NCBI RefSeq assembly: GCF_001654865.1
Contig: NZ_LXEO01000047.1
Location: 154,187-218,186 of the forward strand
Length of the DNA stretch: 64,000 bases
DNA from: Buttiauxella noackiae ATCC 51607
GTDB taxonomy: Bacteria; Pseudomonadota; Gammaproteobacteria; Enterobacterales; Enterobacteriaceae
Reading direction: 5' to 3'
The notes under the pieces were generated by a model, which saw only the letters and a list, made by a program, of their open reading frames with translations, was not told the origin of the DNA and did not search any database. The position numbers and the translations under genes were made by a program. This document shows positions 54,175 to 63,966 of this stretch, one piece after another (the stretch's first letter is position 1; each line of letters opens with the position of its first letter).

Positions 54175-55618
54175 AGTCATTTTGCCGCTAGTGGCGTATT
54201 TACTGGTGGTTTTTGGCATTTCTATGTACGCCATGAAACGCCGCACTACGGGTAATTTCCTCAACGAATATTTCCTCGGCAGTCGTTCGATGGGTGGCTT
54301 CGTATTAGCGATGACGCTCACCGCGACCTATATCAGCGCCAGTTCATTTATTGGTGGGCCTGGTGCTGCTTATAAATATGGGCTGGGCTGGGTTTTACTG
54401 GCAATGATCCAACTTCCTGCGGTGTGGTTATCACTGGGGATTCTGGGTAAAAAGTTTGCCATTCTGGCGCGTCGCTATAACGCTGTTACCCTGAACGACA
54501 TGCTGTTTGCGCGCTACCAAAGCCGCCTGCTGGTGTGGCTGGCAAGTATTAGCCTGTTGGTGGCATTTATCGGTGCCATGACTGTGCAGTTCATTGGCGG
54601 GGCACGCTTACTGGAAACCGCGGCGGGTATTCCTTACGAAACTGGCTTGCTGATTTTTGGTATCAGCATCGCACTCTACACTGCATTCGGTGGCTTCCGT
54701 GCCAGCGTTCTCAACGATGCTATGCAGGGAATGGTGATGCTAGTTGGAACGATACTGCTGTTAGTGGGCATCGTTCACGCTGCGGGTGGCTTACACAACG
54801 CGGTCGATACGCTACAGCATATTGATCCTAAACTTGTTTCACCGCAGGGTGCCGATGACATTCTTTCTCCAACATTCATGACCTCGTTCTGGGTGCTGGT
54901 CTGTTTCGGCGTGATTGGTTTGCCTCACACAGCGGTGCGCTGCATCTCTTATAAAGACAGCAAAGCCGTGCACCGTGGAATTATCCTCGGCACGATTGTG
55001 GTGGCGATTTTAATGTTTGGTATGCATCTGGCAGGGGCGTTAGGCCGGGCGGTAATACCGGACTTAAAAGTGCCTGATTTGGTTATTCCAACGCTAATGG
55101 TCACCGTTCTACCTCCGTTCGCGGCGGGGATCTTCCTCGCGGCACCAATGGCGGCAATCATGTCGACAATTAATGCCCAACTGCTTCAATCGTCAGCTAC
55201 GATCGTCAAAGATCTTTATCTGAATATGAGACCGGATCAGATCACTAACGAAAGGCGTCTGAAAAGAATGTCATCGGTGATCACTCTGATTTTAGGTGCG
55301 TTACTGCTACTTGCAGCCTGGCGCCCACCTGAAATGATCATCTGGCTGAATTTGCTGGCGTTTGGTGGGTTAGAAGCTGTGTTCCTGTGGCCGCTGGTGT
55401 TGGGCCTGTATTGGGAACGCGCCAATGCCACGGGTGCGCTGAGCGCAATGATTGTCGGTGGCGGGTTGTATGCAGTGCTGGCGAGCTTCAAAATCCAGTT
55501 CCTGGGCTTCCACCCAATTGTGCCATCCTTGTTATTAAGTTTGCTGGCGTTCCTGGTAGGCAACCGTTTTGGTCAGTCTCTACCTGTTCCGGCACTCGTT
55601 TCAACTACTGATAAATAA
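54164..55618 (+). CDS. panF: PanF, sodium/pantothenate symporter
   Basis: 484 residues from the ATG at 54164, 6 nt after GGAGG. Sodium:solute symporter family with about 13 helices and the family stretch [25 protein letters not shown]; sodium-site region [18 protein letters not shown]. It imports vitamin B5 for coenzyme A. The cluster yhdT-panF-prmA is conserved. Confidence 0.95.
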   Translation: MQLEVILPLVAYLLVVFGISMYAMKRRTTGNFLNEYFLGSRSMGGFVLAMTLTATYISASSFIGGPGAAYKYGLGWVLLAMIQLPAVWLSLGILGKKFAILARRYNAVTLNDMLFARYQSRLLVWLASISLLVAFIGAMTVQFIGGARLLETAAGIPYETGLLIFGISIALYTAFGGFRASVLNDAMQGMVMLVGTILLLVGIVHAAGGLHNAVDTLQHIDPKLVSPQGADDILSPTFMTSFWVLVCFGVIGLPHTAVRCISYKDSKAVHRGIILGTIVVAILMFGMHLAGALGRAVIPDLKVPDLVIPTLMVTVLPPFAAGIFLAAPMAAIMSTINAQLLQSSATIVKDLYLNMRPDQITNERRLKRMSSVITLILGALLLLAAWRPPEMIIWLNLLAFGGLEAVFLWPLVLGLYWERANATGALSAMIVGGGLYAVLASFKIQFLGFHPIVPSLLLSLLAFLVGNRFGQSLPVPALVSTTDK

Positions 55619-55629
55619 AGAGTTTCGCT

Positions 55630-56511
55630 ATGCCATGGATTCAACTGAAAATTAATACCTCAGGTTCAAATGCTGAAGAGCTCGGCGATGCGCTGATCGA
55701 AAGCGGTGCGGTTTCCGTCACCTTTCAGGATACCCACGACACACCGGTATTCGAGCCATTGCCTGGCGAAACCCGTTTATGGGGCGATACCGATGTCATT
55801 GGCCTGTACGATGCAGAAACTGACATGGAAGAAGTGGTTGCAATTCTTGAGAACTGCCCACTACTGAGCATCGGTTTCCCACATAAAATCGAACAGCTTG
55901 AAGACAAAGACTGGGAGCGTGAGTGGATGGATAACTTCCACCCGATGCGCTTTGGTCAACGCCTGTGGATTTGCCCAAGCTGGCGCGATGTGCCAGACGC
56001 TAGCGCGGTGAACGTGATGCTGGACCCTGGTCTTGCGTTTGGTACCGGCACTCACCCAACGACCTCTTTGTGTCTTGAGTGGCTGGATGGTTTAGATTTG
56101 GCGGGCAAAACCGTTATCGATTTCGGCTGCGGCTCCGGTATTCTCGCCATTGCCGCATTGAAACTGGGTGCAGTGAAAGCAATTGGTATTGATATCGACC
56201 CTCAGGCGATTCAGGCCAGCCGCGATAACGCAGAGCGCAATGGTGTTTCTGATCGCCTGGAACTGTATCTGCCAAAAGACCAACCAGAAGTCATGAGCGC
56301 CGATGTAGTGGTTGCTAACATCCTGGCAGGCCCTTTACGTGAGTTAGCTCCGTTAATCAGCGTGCTGCCTGTTCAGGGCGGTTTCCTGGGGCTTTCTGGC
56401 GTTCTGGCAAGCCAGGCCGAAGGTGTTTGCGAAGCCTATCAGGATAAATTCACGCTCGATCCAGTTGCAGAAAAAGAAGAGTGGTGCCGAATTACCGGTA
56501 TCAAACGCTAA
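55630..56511 (+). CDS. prmA: PrmA, ribosomal protein L11 methyltransferase
   Basis: 293 residues. N-terminal L11-recognition domain (1-65), linker, and a SAM-dependent methyltransferase domain with motif [21 protein letters not shown] and substrate motif [13 protein letters not shown]. It trimethylates several amino groups of L11. It starts 11 bp after panF. Confidence 0.96.
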   Translation: MPWIQLKINTSGSNAEELGDALIESGAVSVTFQDTHDTPVFEPLPGETRLWGDTDVIGLYDAETDMEEVVAILENCPLLSIGFPHKIEQLEDKDWEREWMDNFHPMRFGQRLWICPSWRDVPDASAVNVMLDPGLAFGTGTHPTTSLCLEWLDGLDLAGKTVIDFGCGSGILAIAALKLGAVKAIGIDIDPQAIQASRDNAERNGVSDRLELYLPKDQPEVMSADVVVANILAGPLRELAPLISVLPVQGGFLGLSGVLASQAEGVCEAYQDKFTLDPVAEKEEWCRITGIKR

Positions 56512-56522
56512 ATCCCCTCCCC

Positions 56523-56553
56523 TCAGTAACGTGGTATCAAGCCACGTTACTGA
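56523..56553 (+). terminator. Long hairpin after prmA (terminator without U-run)
   Basis: Perfect 12-bp stem TCAGTAACGTGG (56523-56534)/CCACGTTACTGA (56542-56553), loop TATCAAG. No T-run follows, so it may stabilise the mRNA 3' end instead of terminating. The next 290 bp to the fis promoter hold only AT-rich sequence, with no gene I can support. Confidence 0.6.
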
Positions 56554-56846
56554 CCTCCAGACTCTCCGAGCAACACTCCGTTTACAACAATTCATCCCAG
56601 TGATAACTCGCACCAAAATGAGATGCCGATCGCAGAAAAACACTAAGTTTGGTGATTTAAGCAGCACTTTATCTCGTGTCTTATACGTAAAAAATAATGA
56701 ATTACCCCTGAATGTGGCGAAAATCTAAAAGCACACAAATCAACCAACGAAACATAACTAACTGAAAAATATAATTAATTTATTTTTTTCACTGTACGAG
56801 ATAAGGATTCATTGATCTACGACAGCTGATTGTTCAAAGTTTGGCC

Positions 56847-56875
56847 TTTCATCTCAGGCTAAAAATGCGTAATAT
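56847..56875 (+). promoter_or_regulatory. Promoter of the dusB-fis operon
   Basis: TTTCAT (56847-56852), 17-bp spacer, TAATAT (56870-56875), followed by the GC-rich discriminator ACGCCGCC, essentially as in E. coli. Such discriminators give growth-rate and ppGpp control and an unusual C start. Upstream AT-rich DNA (56740-56800) would suit Fis sites for autorepression. Confidence 0.88.
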
Positions 56876-56913
56876 ACGCCGCCTTGCAGGCAAGTATGGT
56901 CATTTCTTAACTC

Positions 56914-57879
56914 ATGCGCATTGGACAACACCAGCTCAGAAATCGACTGATAGCAGCACCTATGGCTGGCATCACTGACAGACCATTCAGGACACTGTGT
57001 TACGAGATGGGAGCCGGACTGACTGTTTCCGAGATGATGTCCTCCAACCCTGAAGTTTGGGCGAGTGATAAATCACGTTTACGGATGGTGCACGTGAATG
57101 AACCAGGTATTCGCACCGTGCAAATTGCCGGTAGTGATCCTGATGAGATGGCAGAGGCCGCACGCATTAACGTGGCTAATGGCGCCCAGATTATTGATAT
57201 CAATATGGGATGCCCTGCTAAGAAAGTGAATCGTAAACTCGCAGGTTCTGCGCTGCTGCAATACCCAAGTCTTGTGAAGTCTATCCTGACGACGGTAATT
57301 AACGCAGTTGACGTACCTGTAACGTTGAAAATTCGCACTGGCTGGGATACGGCGCACCGTAACTGTGAAGAGATTGCCCAACTGGCTGAAGACTGTGGCA
57401 TTCAGGCTCTGACAATTCATGGACGCACACGCGCCTGTTTATTTCAGGGAGATGCTGAATACGACAGCATTCGGGCAGTTAAGCAGAAAGTTTCCATTCC
57501 GGTAATCGCGAATGGTGACATTACTGACCCGCTTAAAGCCAGAGCTGTGCTCGACTACACAGGGGCTGATGCTCTTATGATAGGACGTGCGGCTCAGGGA
57601 AGACCCTGGATCTTTCGGGAAATCCAGTATTATCTGGACACTGGAGAGTTGCTTCCTCCACTGCCTCTGGCAGAGGTGAAGCGCTTACTTTGTGGGCATA
57701 TTGGTGAACTTCATGACTTTTATGGTCATGCTAAGGGATACCGAATTGCTCGCAAACACGTCTCCTGGTACTTACAGGAACACGCTCCAAATGACCAGTT
57801 TCGGCGCACATTCAACGCCATTGAGGATGCAAGCGAACAGCTTGAGGCGTTGGAGGCATACTTCGAAAATCTTGCGTAA
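56914..57879 (+). CDS. dusB: DusB, tRNA-dihydrouridine synthase B
   Basis: 321 residues, equal to E. coli. FMN TIM barrel with [12 protein letters not shown], the catalytic Cys in [20 protein letters not shown] and the phosphate-binding region [17 protein letters not shown]. It reduces uridine in the tRNA D-loop. It is the first gene of the dusB-fis operon. Its translation is known in E. coli to influence fis. Confidence 0.96.
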   Translation: MRIGQHQLRNRLIAAPMAGITDRPFRTLCYEMGAGLTVSEMMSSNPEVWASDKSRLRMVHVNEPGIRTVQIAGSDPDEMAEAARINVANGAQIIDINMGCPAKKVNRKLAGSALLQYPSLVKSILTTVINAVDVPVTLKIRTGWDTAHRNCEEIAQLAEDCGIQALTIHGRTRACLFQGDAEYDSIRAVKQKVSIPVIANGDITDPLKARAVLDYTGADALMIGRAAQGRPWIFREIQYYLDTGELLPPLPLAEVKRLLCGHIGELHDFYGHAKGYRIARKHVSWYLQEHAPNDQFRRTFNAIEDASEQLEALEAYFENLA

Positions 57880-57904
57880 TTAGAAATAAAGAGCTGACAG
57901 AACT

Positions 57905-58201
57905 ATGTTCGAACAACGCGTAAATTCTGACGTACTAACCGTTTCTACCGTTAACTCACAGGATCAGGTTACCCAAAAACCTCTTCGTGACTCCGTGAAA
58001 CAAGCACTGAAGAACTATTTTGCTCAACTGAATGGTCAAGATGTTAACGATCTGTATGAGCTGGTATTGGCTGAAGTAGAGCAGCCATTGTTGGACATGG
58101 TGATGCAATACACCCGTGGCAACCAAACCCGCGCTGCCCTGATGATGGGCATCAACCGTGGTACGCTGCGTAAAAAATTGAAAAAATACGGCATGAACTG
58201 A
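57905..58201 (+). CDS. fis: Fis, nucleoid-associated DNA-binding protein
   Basis: 98 residues, practically identical to E. coli Fis. The N-terminal beta-hairpin (residues 11-26) activates site-specific invertases; the C-terminal helix-turn-helix is [21 protein letters not shown] homodimer that bends DNA and activates rRNA promoters in fast growth. It follows dusB by 25 bp and ends at a terminator. Confidence 0.97.
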
Positions 58202-58228
58202 TATTAATCAGTTAAGTTGTTGTTTAAA

Positions 58229-58262
58229 AAGGCGCTACTCGGCATGGGGAAGCGCCTTTTTT
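58229..58262 (+). terminator. Terminator after fis
   Basis: Stem AAGGCGCT (58229-58236)/AGCGCCTT (58251-58258) with a 14-nt loop, then TTTTTT in all. AAAAA precedes it, so it may also work for the convergent yoaC-like gene. Confidence 0.87.
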
Positions 58263-58328
58263 AATGTTTGTAATACGCCTGGTGAAAGGCGAGTTCACGA
58301 ACAAAAGCAACGAATGCGTTCAGAAAAC

Positions 58329-58652
58329 CTACTCAGTTGGTAAATGTTCGGCTTGTACTAGCGCCCCAAGTTGCTCTTGCATATATGAAGAAAAGTATTC
58401 AGGATTTTTAATAAGAACACGGTCGCCAGACTCAATTTTAGCAGCCCACCCTGCCACTTTTTTCGTGAACTCAGTGTTCCATCCCTCCTGATTAGCTCTT
58501 GCCGTAACATCAGCTGCACTAACCGGTACCCCCAGCTCTTTCAGATACTTAAATATCCCCTTAGCTGTACTCTCATCCATAGAATGTGGCGTTGATGCGG
58601 ATGTATTCATACCGCCAATGTAGTCCAATGCTTTTTCAATGACAGCTGGCAT
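58329..58652 (-). CDS. YoaC-like protein (DUF1889 family)
   Basis: 107 residues from the ATG at 58652, which has AAGG 8 nt upstream; the frame continues eight codons further without a better site. MPAVIEKALDYIGG, ESTAKGIFKYLKELGVP and KNPEYFSSYMQEQL closely recall E. coli YoaC, a small all-helical protein of unknown function that lies elsewhere in E. coli. The C-terminal eight residues extend beyond that family. No signal peptide or membrane helix. It lies alone between fis and yhdV, where E. coli has yhdJ, yhdU and acrSEF, so it is likely a mobile or relocated gene. Confidence 0.65.
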   Translation of the reverse strand: MPAVIEKALDYIGGMNTSASTPHSMDESTAKGIFKYLKELGVPVSAADVTARANQEGWNTEFTKKVAGWAAKIESGDRVLIKNPEYFSSYMQEQLGALVQAEHLPTE

Positions 58653-59008
58653 ATTCTTATCCTTAATATTAACCATGTATTAAACGAGCCATAACACGCA
58701 CTGACAACTACCAGTTAACCATATGATTTAAATGGTTACTACCCTTGGTAATGCAGCCTTTTTAATAGTTGTGACACGGACTGGTTATCTGAAAATGTTT
58801 AACTTCACTTTTTCTCCACACTTTCTTGCCTTTGCCCGCTTTTCTCCACTTTGTTTACACAGCACATGAATTGCAATTATTCCTCCCTGCTCTTCATGCC
58901 TACGACGGTGATAAAATCACCACATTCACACCGGTTCAGGTTATTAGATAATCGTAGCCTTAACGCACGAGTTATCCCTGTTCGGGGTTTGGTTTAATGA
59001 GGTTCCAT
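58653..59008. other. Intergenic region between the yoaC-like gene and yhdV
   Basis: 356 bp. Divergent promoters must lie here. An inverted repeat TAACCAT (58716-58722)/ATGGTTA (58732-58738) about 70 bp upstream of the yoaC-like start is a candidate operator. GATAAT near 58950 is a weak candidate -10 for yhdV. No remnant of yhdJ or acr genes was recognised. Confidence 0.4.
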
Positions 59009-59230
59009 ATGAAAAAGCTAATTGCCGCTGCGTTGCTTTCTACACTTCTGGCAGGTTGTGCAACCAACTCACCTTGCGTGCCAGTCTATGATGATCAGGG
59101 CCGCCTGGTGCACACTAATACCTGTATGAAAGGGACAACTCAGGATAACTGGGAAACTGCAGGTGCAATTGCCGGTGGTGCCGCAGCGATTGCTGGCCTA
59201 ACGCTGGGTATCGTCGCATTAACTAAATAA
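59009..59230 (+). CDS. yhdV: YhdV, small outer-membrane-type lipoprotein
   Basis: 73 residues from the ATG at 59009 after GAGG. Lipoprotein signal with lipobox LLAG-Cys17. The mature part SPCVPVYDDQGRLVHTNTCM is followed by a glycine/alanine-rich helix (AGAIAGGAAAIAGLTLGIVAL) resembling a glycine-zipper membrane segment. Function unknown. It has its own terminator. Confidence 0.9.
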   Translation: MKKLIAAALLSTLLAGCATNSPCVPVYDDQGRLVHTNTCMKGTTQDNWETAGAIAGGAAAIAGLTLGIVALTK

Positions 59231-59249
59231 AGCACATCCCATATTTGCA

Positions 59250-59279
59250 AAGCGCGTCTCTACAGGGCGCGCTTTTTTA
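59250..59279 (+). terminator. Terminator after yhdV
   Basis: Stem AAGCGCG (59250-59256)/CGCGCTT (59268-59274), 11-nt loop, then TTTT. It separates yhdV from aapJ. Confidence 0.87.
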
Positions 59280-59528
59280 TTAAAAAATCCGCACTCATTT
59301 TCCTTTGCATTATTTAAGTGCATCCATTACCAACATTTCATTTTTTTAGCTTTGCTCGCTTGTATCCTCAATCTTCTTTGGCGTGAAACAAATCACTCAC
59401 GTCCTTCAAATTTTGTTTTATTGCAGCAGCAGATGTGACTCCCTCCACAAACCACTACTTATGCTATTCACGCTAATGTTAACGCCTGAAATTACTTCTT
59501 TTCATATGATCAAAAACTGAAACTTTTT

Positions 59529-59545
59529 TGCTCTGAAATGTGGCG
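59529..59545 (+). promoter_or_regulatory. NtrC-like site, distal (about -138)
   Basis: TGCTCT-GAAAT-GTGGCG, resembling the NtrC consensus TGCACY-N5-RGTGCA in its left half but weak in the right half. It is centred 30 bp, close to three helical turns, upstream of the proximal site. Confidence 0.5.
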
Positions 59546-59558
59546 TAGGTTTCAATTT

Positions 59559-59575
59559 TGCCCCGTTGTGGGGCG
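59559..59575 (+). promoter_or_regulatory. NtrC-like site, proximal (about -108)
   Basis: TGCCCC-GTTGT-GGGGCG, a symmetric 17-bp dyad with the spacing of NtrC sites. Its centre (59567) is at -108 relative to the predicted sigma-54 start, the distance of the main NtrC site at glnAp2. Confidence 0.6.
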
Positions 59576-59647
59576 CTGCAAGTGATTTTTCCTGTCTACA
59601 CTCAGCTTACTGCGACGGGAGGCACACGCATGCCGTCTCTCGCAACC

Positions 59648-59664
59648 TTGGCACTCCCTTTGCT
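59648..59664 (+). promoter_or_regulatory. Sigma-54 promoter of aapJQMP
   Basis: TTGGCAC-TCCCT-TTGCT: the -24 GG (59650-59651) and -12 GC (59662-59663) are ten bases apart, and TGGCAC-N5-TTGC is fully consensus. The start is predicted at about 59675. The E. coli homologue yhdW is known as an Ntr-regulated gene. Confidence 0.9.
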
Positions 59665-59754
59665 TTAACCACATTGGCAGATGCCACAGACAGGAAAATG
59701 GCGTCATCCGGATGCCAACACTTATAACGATAATTTCCCCACACAGGATGCATT

Positions 59755-60780
59755 ATGAAAAAGACACTGATCTCCACTCTGGTCGCTGCCGGTGCATTAT
59801 TCGCGGTAATCAATCAGGCTCATGCTGGCACCACGTTTGACGCGGTAAAAAAGAAAGGCTTTGTGCAATGCGGGATAAGTGATGGCTTGCCTGGTTTTTC
59901 ATACGCCGATGCAAACGGTAAGTTTACCGGCATTGATGTGGACGTTTGCCGTGGCGTTGCCGCTGCGGTATTTGGGGATGCCTCAAAAGTTAAATATACC
60001 CCTCTGACAGCAAAAGAGCGTTTCACCGCCCTCCAGTCCGGCGAAGTGGACATTCTGTCGCGTAATACCACCTGGACGTCATCACGCGATGCTGGAATGG
60101 GCATGATGTTTACCGGCGTCACTTATTACGATGGCATCGGTTTCCTGACACACAACAAAGCAGGCCTGAAAAGTGCTAAAGAGCTCGATGGTGCGACTGT
60201 TTGTATTCAGGCGGGTACTGATACTGAATTGAACGTGGCTGATTACTTTAAAGCAAACAACATGAAGTACACCCCAGTGACGTTCGATCGTTCCGATGAA
60301 TCAGCTAAAGCACTGGAATCAGGTCGCTGCGATACTCTGGCTTCCGACCAGTCACAACTCTATGCACTTCGCATCAAACTAAGTACACCGGGTGAATGGA
60401 TTGTTCTGCCTGAAGTCATTTCAAAAGAACCTTTAGGCCCAGTAGTGCGCCGTGGTGATGAAGACTGGTTCTCTATCGTGCGTTGGACGTTGTTCGCCAT
60501 GCTGAATGCTGAAGAGATGGGGATTGACTCTAAAAACGTTGACCAGATGGCTGCCAATCCAACAACACCGGATATGGCGCACCTGTTAGGTAAAGAAGGC
60601 GATTTCGGTAAAGACCTGAAGCTTGATAATAAATGGGCCTATAACATCGTTAAACAAGTCGGTAACTACGCCGAAATCTTCGAACATAACGTTGGTTCTG
60701 ATAGCCCACTGAAGATTAAGCGTGGGCAAAACAACCTATGGAATAAAGGTGGTATTCAATACGCACCGCCGGTTCGCTAA
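59755..60780 (+). CDS. aapJ: AapJ (YhdW), periplasmic amino-acid-binding protein
   Basis: 341 residues. Signal peptide cleaved after NQAHA (about residue 24), then a family 3 solute-binding fold: VKKKGFVQCGISDGLPGFSY, DVCRGVAAAVFGD, LDGATVCIQAGTDTELN. It captures polar L-amino acids (glutamate, glutamine, aspartate and others in the general Aap system) for AapQMP. It is first in the operon, behind a sigma-54 promoter. Confidence 0.92.
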   Translation: MKKTLISTLVAAGALFAVINQAHAGTTFDAVKKKGFVQCGISDGLPGFSYADANGKFTGIDVDVCRGVAAAVFGDASKVKYTPLTAKERFTALQSGEVDILSRNTTWTSSRDAGMGMMFTGVTYYDGIGFLTHNKAGLKSAKELDGATVCIQAGTDTELNVADYFKANNMKYTPVTFDRSDESAKALESGRCDTLASDQSQLYALRIKLSTPGEWIVLPEVISKEPLGPVVRRGDEDWFSIVRWTLFAMLNAEEMGIDSKNVDQMAANPTTPDMAHLLGKEGDFGKDLKLDNKWAYNIVKQVGNYAEIFEHNVGSDSPLKIKRGQNNLWNKGGIQYAPPVR

Positions 60781-60850
60781 GCGATACGTCAGAAATGGGC
60801 ATTACTGCGGTAGTGCCCAAAGTTTGAGTTTATGTTACTGAGGTTCGTTT

Positions 60851-62032
60851 ATGTCCCATCGCCGCCCAATCGTAAAAGGTGATATTTCCTTTTCTAACCC
60901 CGCGGTTCGTGCCTGGCTGTTTCAGATTATTGCGGTCGCCATTGTGGTTGGCATTGCCGTTTACCTGATACATAACACCGTCACTAACCTTAGCAATCGT
61001 GGCATTACCTCAGGTTTTGCATTCCTTGACCGTAGCGCGGGCTTCGGTATTGTTCAGCACCTTATTGATTATGAGCAGGGTGATACTTATGGCCGCGTGT
61101 TCGTCGTCGGCCTGCTGAACACCTTACTCGTTTCCGCATTGTGCATTGTATTTGCATCATTTATCGGCTTCTTTCTAGGGCTTGCCCGACTTTCTGACAA
61201 CTGGTTGCTACGTAAGCTTTCCACTTTCTACATTGAGACATTCCGTAATATCCCTCCTTTATTACAGATCTTCTTTTGGTATTTTGCCGTACTTCGCAAC
61301 CTGCCCGGGCCTAGACAGGCAGTTAACGCATTCGACCTTCTCTTTTTAAGCAACCGCGGGCTCTATATTCCCTCCCCGCAGCTTGGCGAAGGTGTACTGG
61401 CATTTATCGGAGCTCTTTTGCTAGCACTGATAATCTCGGCAGGCTTGTATCGTTATAACAAGATGCATCAGATCAAAACGGGGCAATTGCGTCGCACCTG
61501 GCCGTATGCTCTAGGTTTGCTGTTCTTGTTACCGCTATTGGCACATTGGCTATTTGGTGCAGCATTGCACTGGGATGTTCCCGCTTTGCGTGGTTTTAAC
61601 TTCCGTGGGGGGATGGTTCTCATTCCTGAACTTGCGGCATTAACTTTAGCATTGTCGGTCTATACATCTGCTTTTATTGCCGAAATTATCCGTGCCGGTA
61701 TTCAGTCTGTACCTTACGGCCAACACGAAGCAGCGCGTTCACTGGGGATACCGAACCCTGTTACATTGCGCCAGGTGATCATTCCTCAGGCAATGCGCGT
61801 CATCATCCCACCACTCACGAGCCAGTATCTCAATATCGTCAAAAATTCATCACTGGCAGCCGCTATTGGTTATCCGGATATGGTTTCACTGTTCGCAGGA
61901 ACGGTACTCAACCAGACTGGTCAAGCTATTGAAACTATTGCCATAACAATGTCGGTCTACCTGATTATCAGCCTGACTATTTCATTGCTGATGAATATCT
62001 ATAACCGGCGAATTGCCCTGGTTGAGCGCTAA
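60851..62032 (+). CDS. aapQ: AapQ (YhdX), amino-acid ABC transporter permease
   Basis: 393 residues. HisM-type permease with about eight helices and a large insertion between helices 3 and 6, typical of AapQ. The conserved EAA loop is HEAARSLGIPNPVTLRQVIIPQAMRVIIPP. It pairs with AapM in the membrane. It lies 70 bp after aapJ and 6 bp before aapM. The aapJ-aapQ gap has no clear terminator. Confidence 0.93.
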   Translation: MSHRRPIVKGDISFSNPAVRAWLFQIIAVAIVVGIAVYLIHNTVTNLSNRGITSGFAFLDRSAGFGIVQHLIDYEQGDTYGRVFVVGLLNTLLVSALCIVFASFIGFFLGLARLSDNWLLRKLSTFYIETFRNIPPLLQIFFWYFAVLRNLPGPRQAVNAFDLLFLSNRGLYIPSPQLGEGVLAFIGALLLALIISAGLYRYNKMHQIKTGQLRRTWPYALGLLFLLPLLAHWLFGAALHWDVPALRGFNFRGGMVLIPELAALTLALSVYTSAFIAEIIRAGIQSVPYGQHEAARSLGIPNPVTLRQVIIPQAMRVIIPPLTSQYLNIVKNSSLAAAIGYPDMVSLFAGTVLNQTGQAIETIAITMSVYLIISLTISLLMNIYNRRIALVER

Positions 62033-62038
62033 GGAATC

Positions 62039-63142
62039 ATGATGACAAAAGCATTAGTGTCACATCACGCGCGCCCAAAAGCTGTTCGCTCAGGTGCCGT
62101 GCAATGGGCTCGTAAGAATCTCTTCTCCAGTTGGTCTAATAGTTTACTGACTATTTTCTGTTTTTGGATGATGTGGGAACTGATTCCACCGTTGTTAAAT
62201 TGGGCGATTTTCAAGGCTAACTGGGTGGGTGAAAGTCGTGCGGACTGCACAAAAGAAGGGGCTTGCTGGGTGTTTATCCATGCACGCTTCGGACAATTTA
62301 TGTATGGGCTCTACCCGCATGATCAACGGTGGAGAATTAACCTTGCTCTGTTCATTGGTCTGGCTTCCATCATTCCAATGTTCTGGAATGCAATGCCGCG
62401 TCGTGGGCGTTATATCGCCTCCTGGGCAATCATCTACCCTCTGGTTGTTTGGGGTCTGCTATATGGTGGATTTTTAGGGCTGGATCGCGTCGAAACACGC
62501 CAGTGGGGTGGGTTAACATTAACGCTAATCATCGCATCAGTAGGGATCGCCGGAGCGTTGCCATTAGGGATCTTACTGGCCCTGGGCCGACGTTCGACAA
62601 TGCCCGTAGTCAGAATTTTGTCTGTGATCTTTATCGAATTCTGGCGTGGCGTGCCGTTAATCACCGTGTTGTTTATGTCATCCGTCATGCTGCCGCTGTT
62701 TCTTTCTGAAGGAACAAGCATCGATAAACTTATCCGCGCATTGGTCGGCGTAATCCTTTTCCAGTCTGCATATGTCGCGGAAGTGGTTCGTGGCGGTTTG
62801 CAGGCGCTACCAAAAGGACAGTACGAAGCCGCAGAATCTCTGGCGTTGGGATACTGGAAAACCCAGGGATTAGTAATCTTGCCGCAAGCACTAAAGATGG
62901 TCATTCCAGGCCTGGTTAACACCATCATTGCTCTCTTTAAAGACACCAGTCTGGTGATCATTATTGGTTTGTTTGATCTGTTTAGCAGCGTACAGCAAGC
63001 CACAGTTGATCCTGCATGGCTCGGAATGTCGACCGAAGGCTACGTCTTTGCAGCCCTCATCTACTGGATTTTCTGTTTCAGCATGTCGCGCTACAGCCAG
63101 CATCTTGAAAAACGTTTTAACACCGGAAGAACACCGCACTGA
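62039..63142 (+). CDS. aapM: AapM (YhdY), amino-acid ABC transporter permease
   Basis: 367 residues; ATGs at 62039 and 62042 are both possible. Helices throughout, with the EAA loop YEAAESLALGYWKTQGLVILPQALKMVIPG and the conserved FIEFWRGVPLITVLFMSS. It is the second permease of the general amino-acid transporter. aapP follows after 10 bp. Confidence 0.93.
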   Translation: MMTKALVSHHARPKAVRSGAVQWARKNLFSSWSNSLLTIFCFWMMWELIPPLLNWAIFKANWVGESRADCTKEGACWVFIHARFGQFMYGLYPHDQRWRINLALFIGLASIIPMFWNAMPRRGRYIASWAIIYPLVVWGLLYGGFLGLDRVETRQWGGLTLTLIIASVGIAGALPLGILLALGRRSTMPVVRILSVIFIEFWRGVPLITVLFMSSVMLPLFLSEGTSIDKLIRALVGVILFQSAYVAEVVRGGLQALPKGQYEAAESLALGYWKTQGLVILPQALKMVIPGLVNTIIALFKDTSLVIIIGLFDLFSSVQQATVDPAWLGMSTEGYVFAALIYWIFCFSMSRYSQHLEKRFNTGRTPH

Positions 63143-63152
63143 GGATGAATAA

Positions 63153-63911
63153 ATGAGTCAGATTACTATGCAACCCGCTGATGCGATGATCATGCTGGAG
63201 AACGTTAATAAATGGTACGGGCAATTTCACGTACTCAAGGATATCAATCTGAAGGTTAAGCAAGGAGAACGTATTGTCCTATGCGGCCCTTCTGGTTCAG
63301 GAAAATCCACAACTATTCGCTGTATTAACCATCTGGAAGAACATCAGCAAGGGCGTATTGTTGTTGATGGTACTGAGCTTAACGATGATTTACGTAATAT
63401 AGAGAAGGTCAGGACTGAGGTCGGGATGGTGTTTCAGCACTTCAACCTATTCCCACATCTTACCGTTTTGCAAAACTGCACGCTCGCGCCAATTTGGGTA
63501 CGTAAAATGCCTAAGAAAGAAGCGGAAGCGCTAGCTATGCATTACCTGGAAAGGGTTCGTATTGCCGAACACGCACATAAGTTCCCGGGGCAAATATCGG
63601 GTGGTCAGCAGCAACGAGTGGCAATTGCGCGCTCTCTATGCATGAAACCTAAGATTATGTTGTTTGATGAGCCAACCTCTGCACTTGATCCAGAGATGGT
63701 TAAAGAGGTGCTGGATACCATGATTGGCCTGGCAGAATCGGGCATGACGATGTTGTGTGTAACGCATGAAATGGGCTTTGCGCGGACGGTTGCTGATAGA
63801 GTGATCTTTATGGATAGAGGCGAAATTGTGGAGCAAGCGTCACCAAATGAGTTCTTTGCTAATCCAAAGTCAGAACGTACTCGCGCATTTCTTTCTCAGG
63901 TTATTCATTGA
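63153..63911 (+). CDS. aapP: AapP (YhdZ), amino-acid ABC transporter ATPase
   Basis: 252 residues. Walker [11 protein letters not shown]-loop [10 protein letters not shown], signature [14 protein letters not shown], Walker [15 protein letters not shown], switch His in CVTHEMGFA. It drives uptake by AapQM. Last gene of aapJQMP. Confidence 0.95.
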   Translation: MSQITMQPADAMIMLENVNKWYGQFHVLKDINLKVKQGERIVLCGPSGSGKSTTIRCINHLEEHQQGRIVVDGTELNDDLRNIEKVRTEVGMVFQHFNLFPHLTVLQNCTLAPIWVRKMPKKEAEALAMHYLERVRIAEHAHKFPGQISGGQQQRVAIARSLCMKPKIMLFDEPTSALDPEMVKEVLDTMIGLAESGMTMLCVTHEMGFARTVADRVIFMDRGEIVEQASPNEFFANPKSERTRAFLSQVIH

Positions 63912-63966
63912 TATTTAATGACAAATGTCACGAAAGTGACTTTTGTTTTCGCTGAAAATACAAAAC

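Larger units (their letters stand above)
59280..59754 (+). other. aapJ upstream control region
   Basis: 475 bp without a gene. The left 240 bp are AT-rich and unassigned. The right half carries two NtrC-like dyads and a sigma-54 promoter, listed separately. From the predicted start near 59675 the leader of aapJ is about 80 nt. Confidence 0.6.

Noticed and set aside
58653..59008. Possible acrEF or yhdJ pseudogene remnants
   Set aside because: No translated fragment of these proteins could be recognised in either strand.
59630..59668. A 12-codon frame (MPSLATLALPLL) with a perfect GGGAGG ribosome site, looking like a leader peptide of aapJ
   Set aside because: It overlaps the sigma-54 promoter at 59648-59664 and lies upstream of the predicted start of transcription, so that promoter would not transcribe it.
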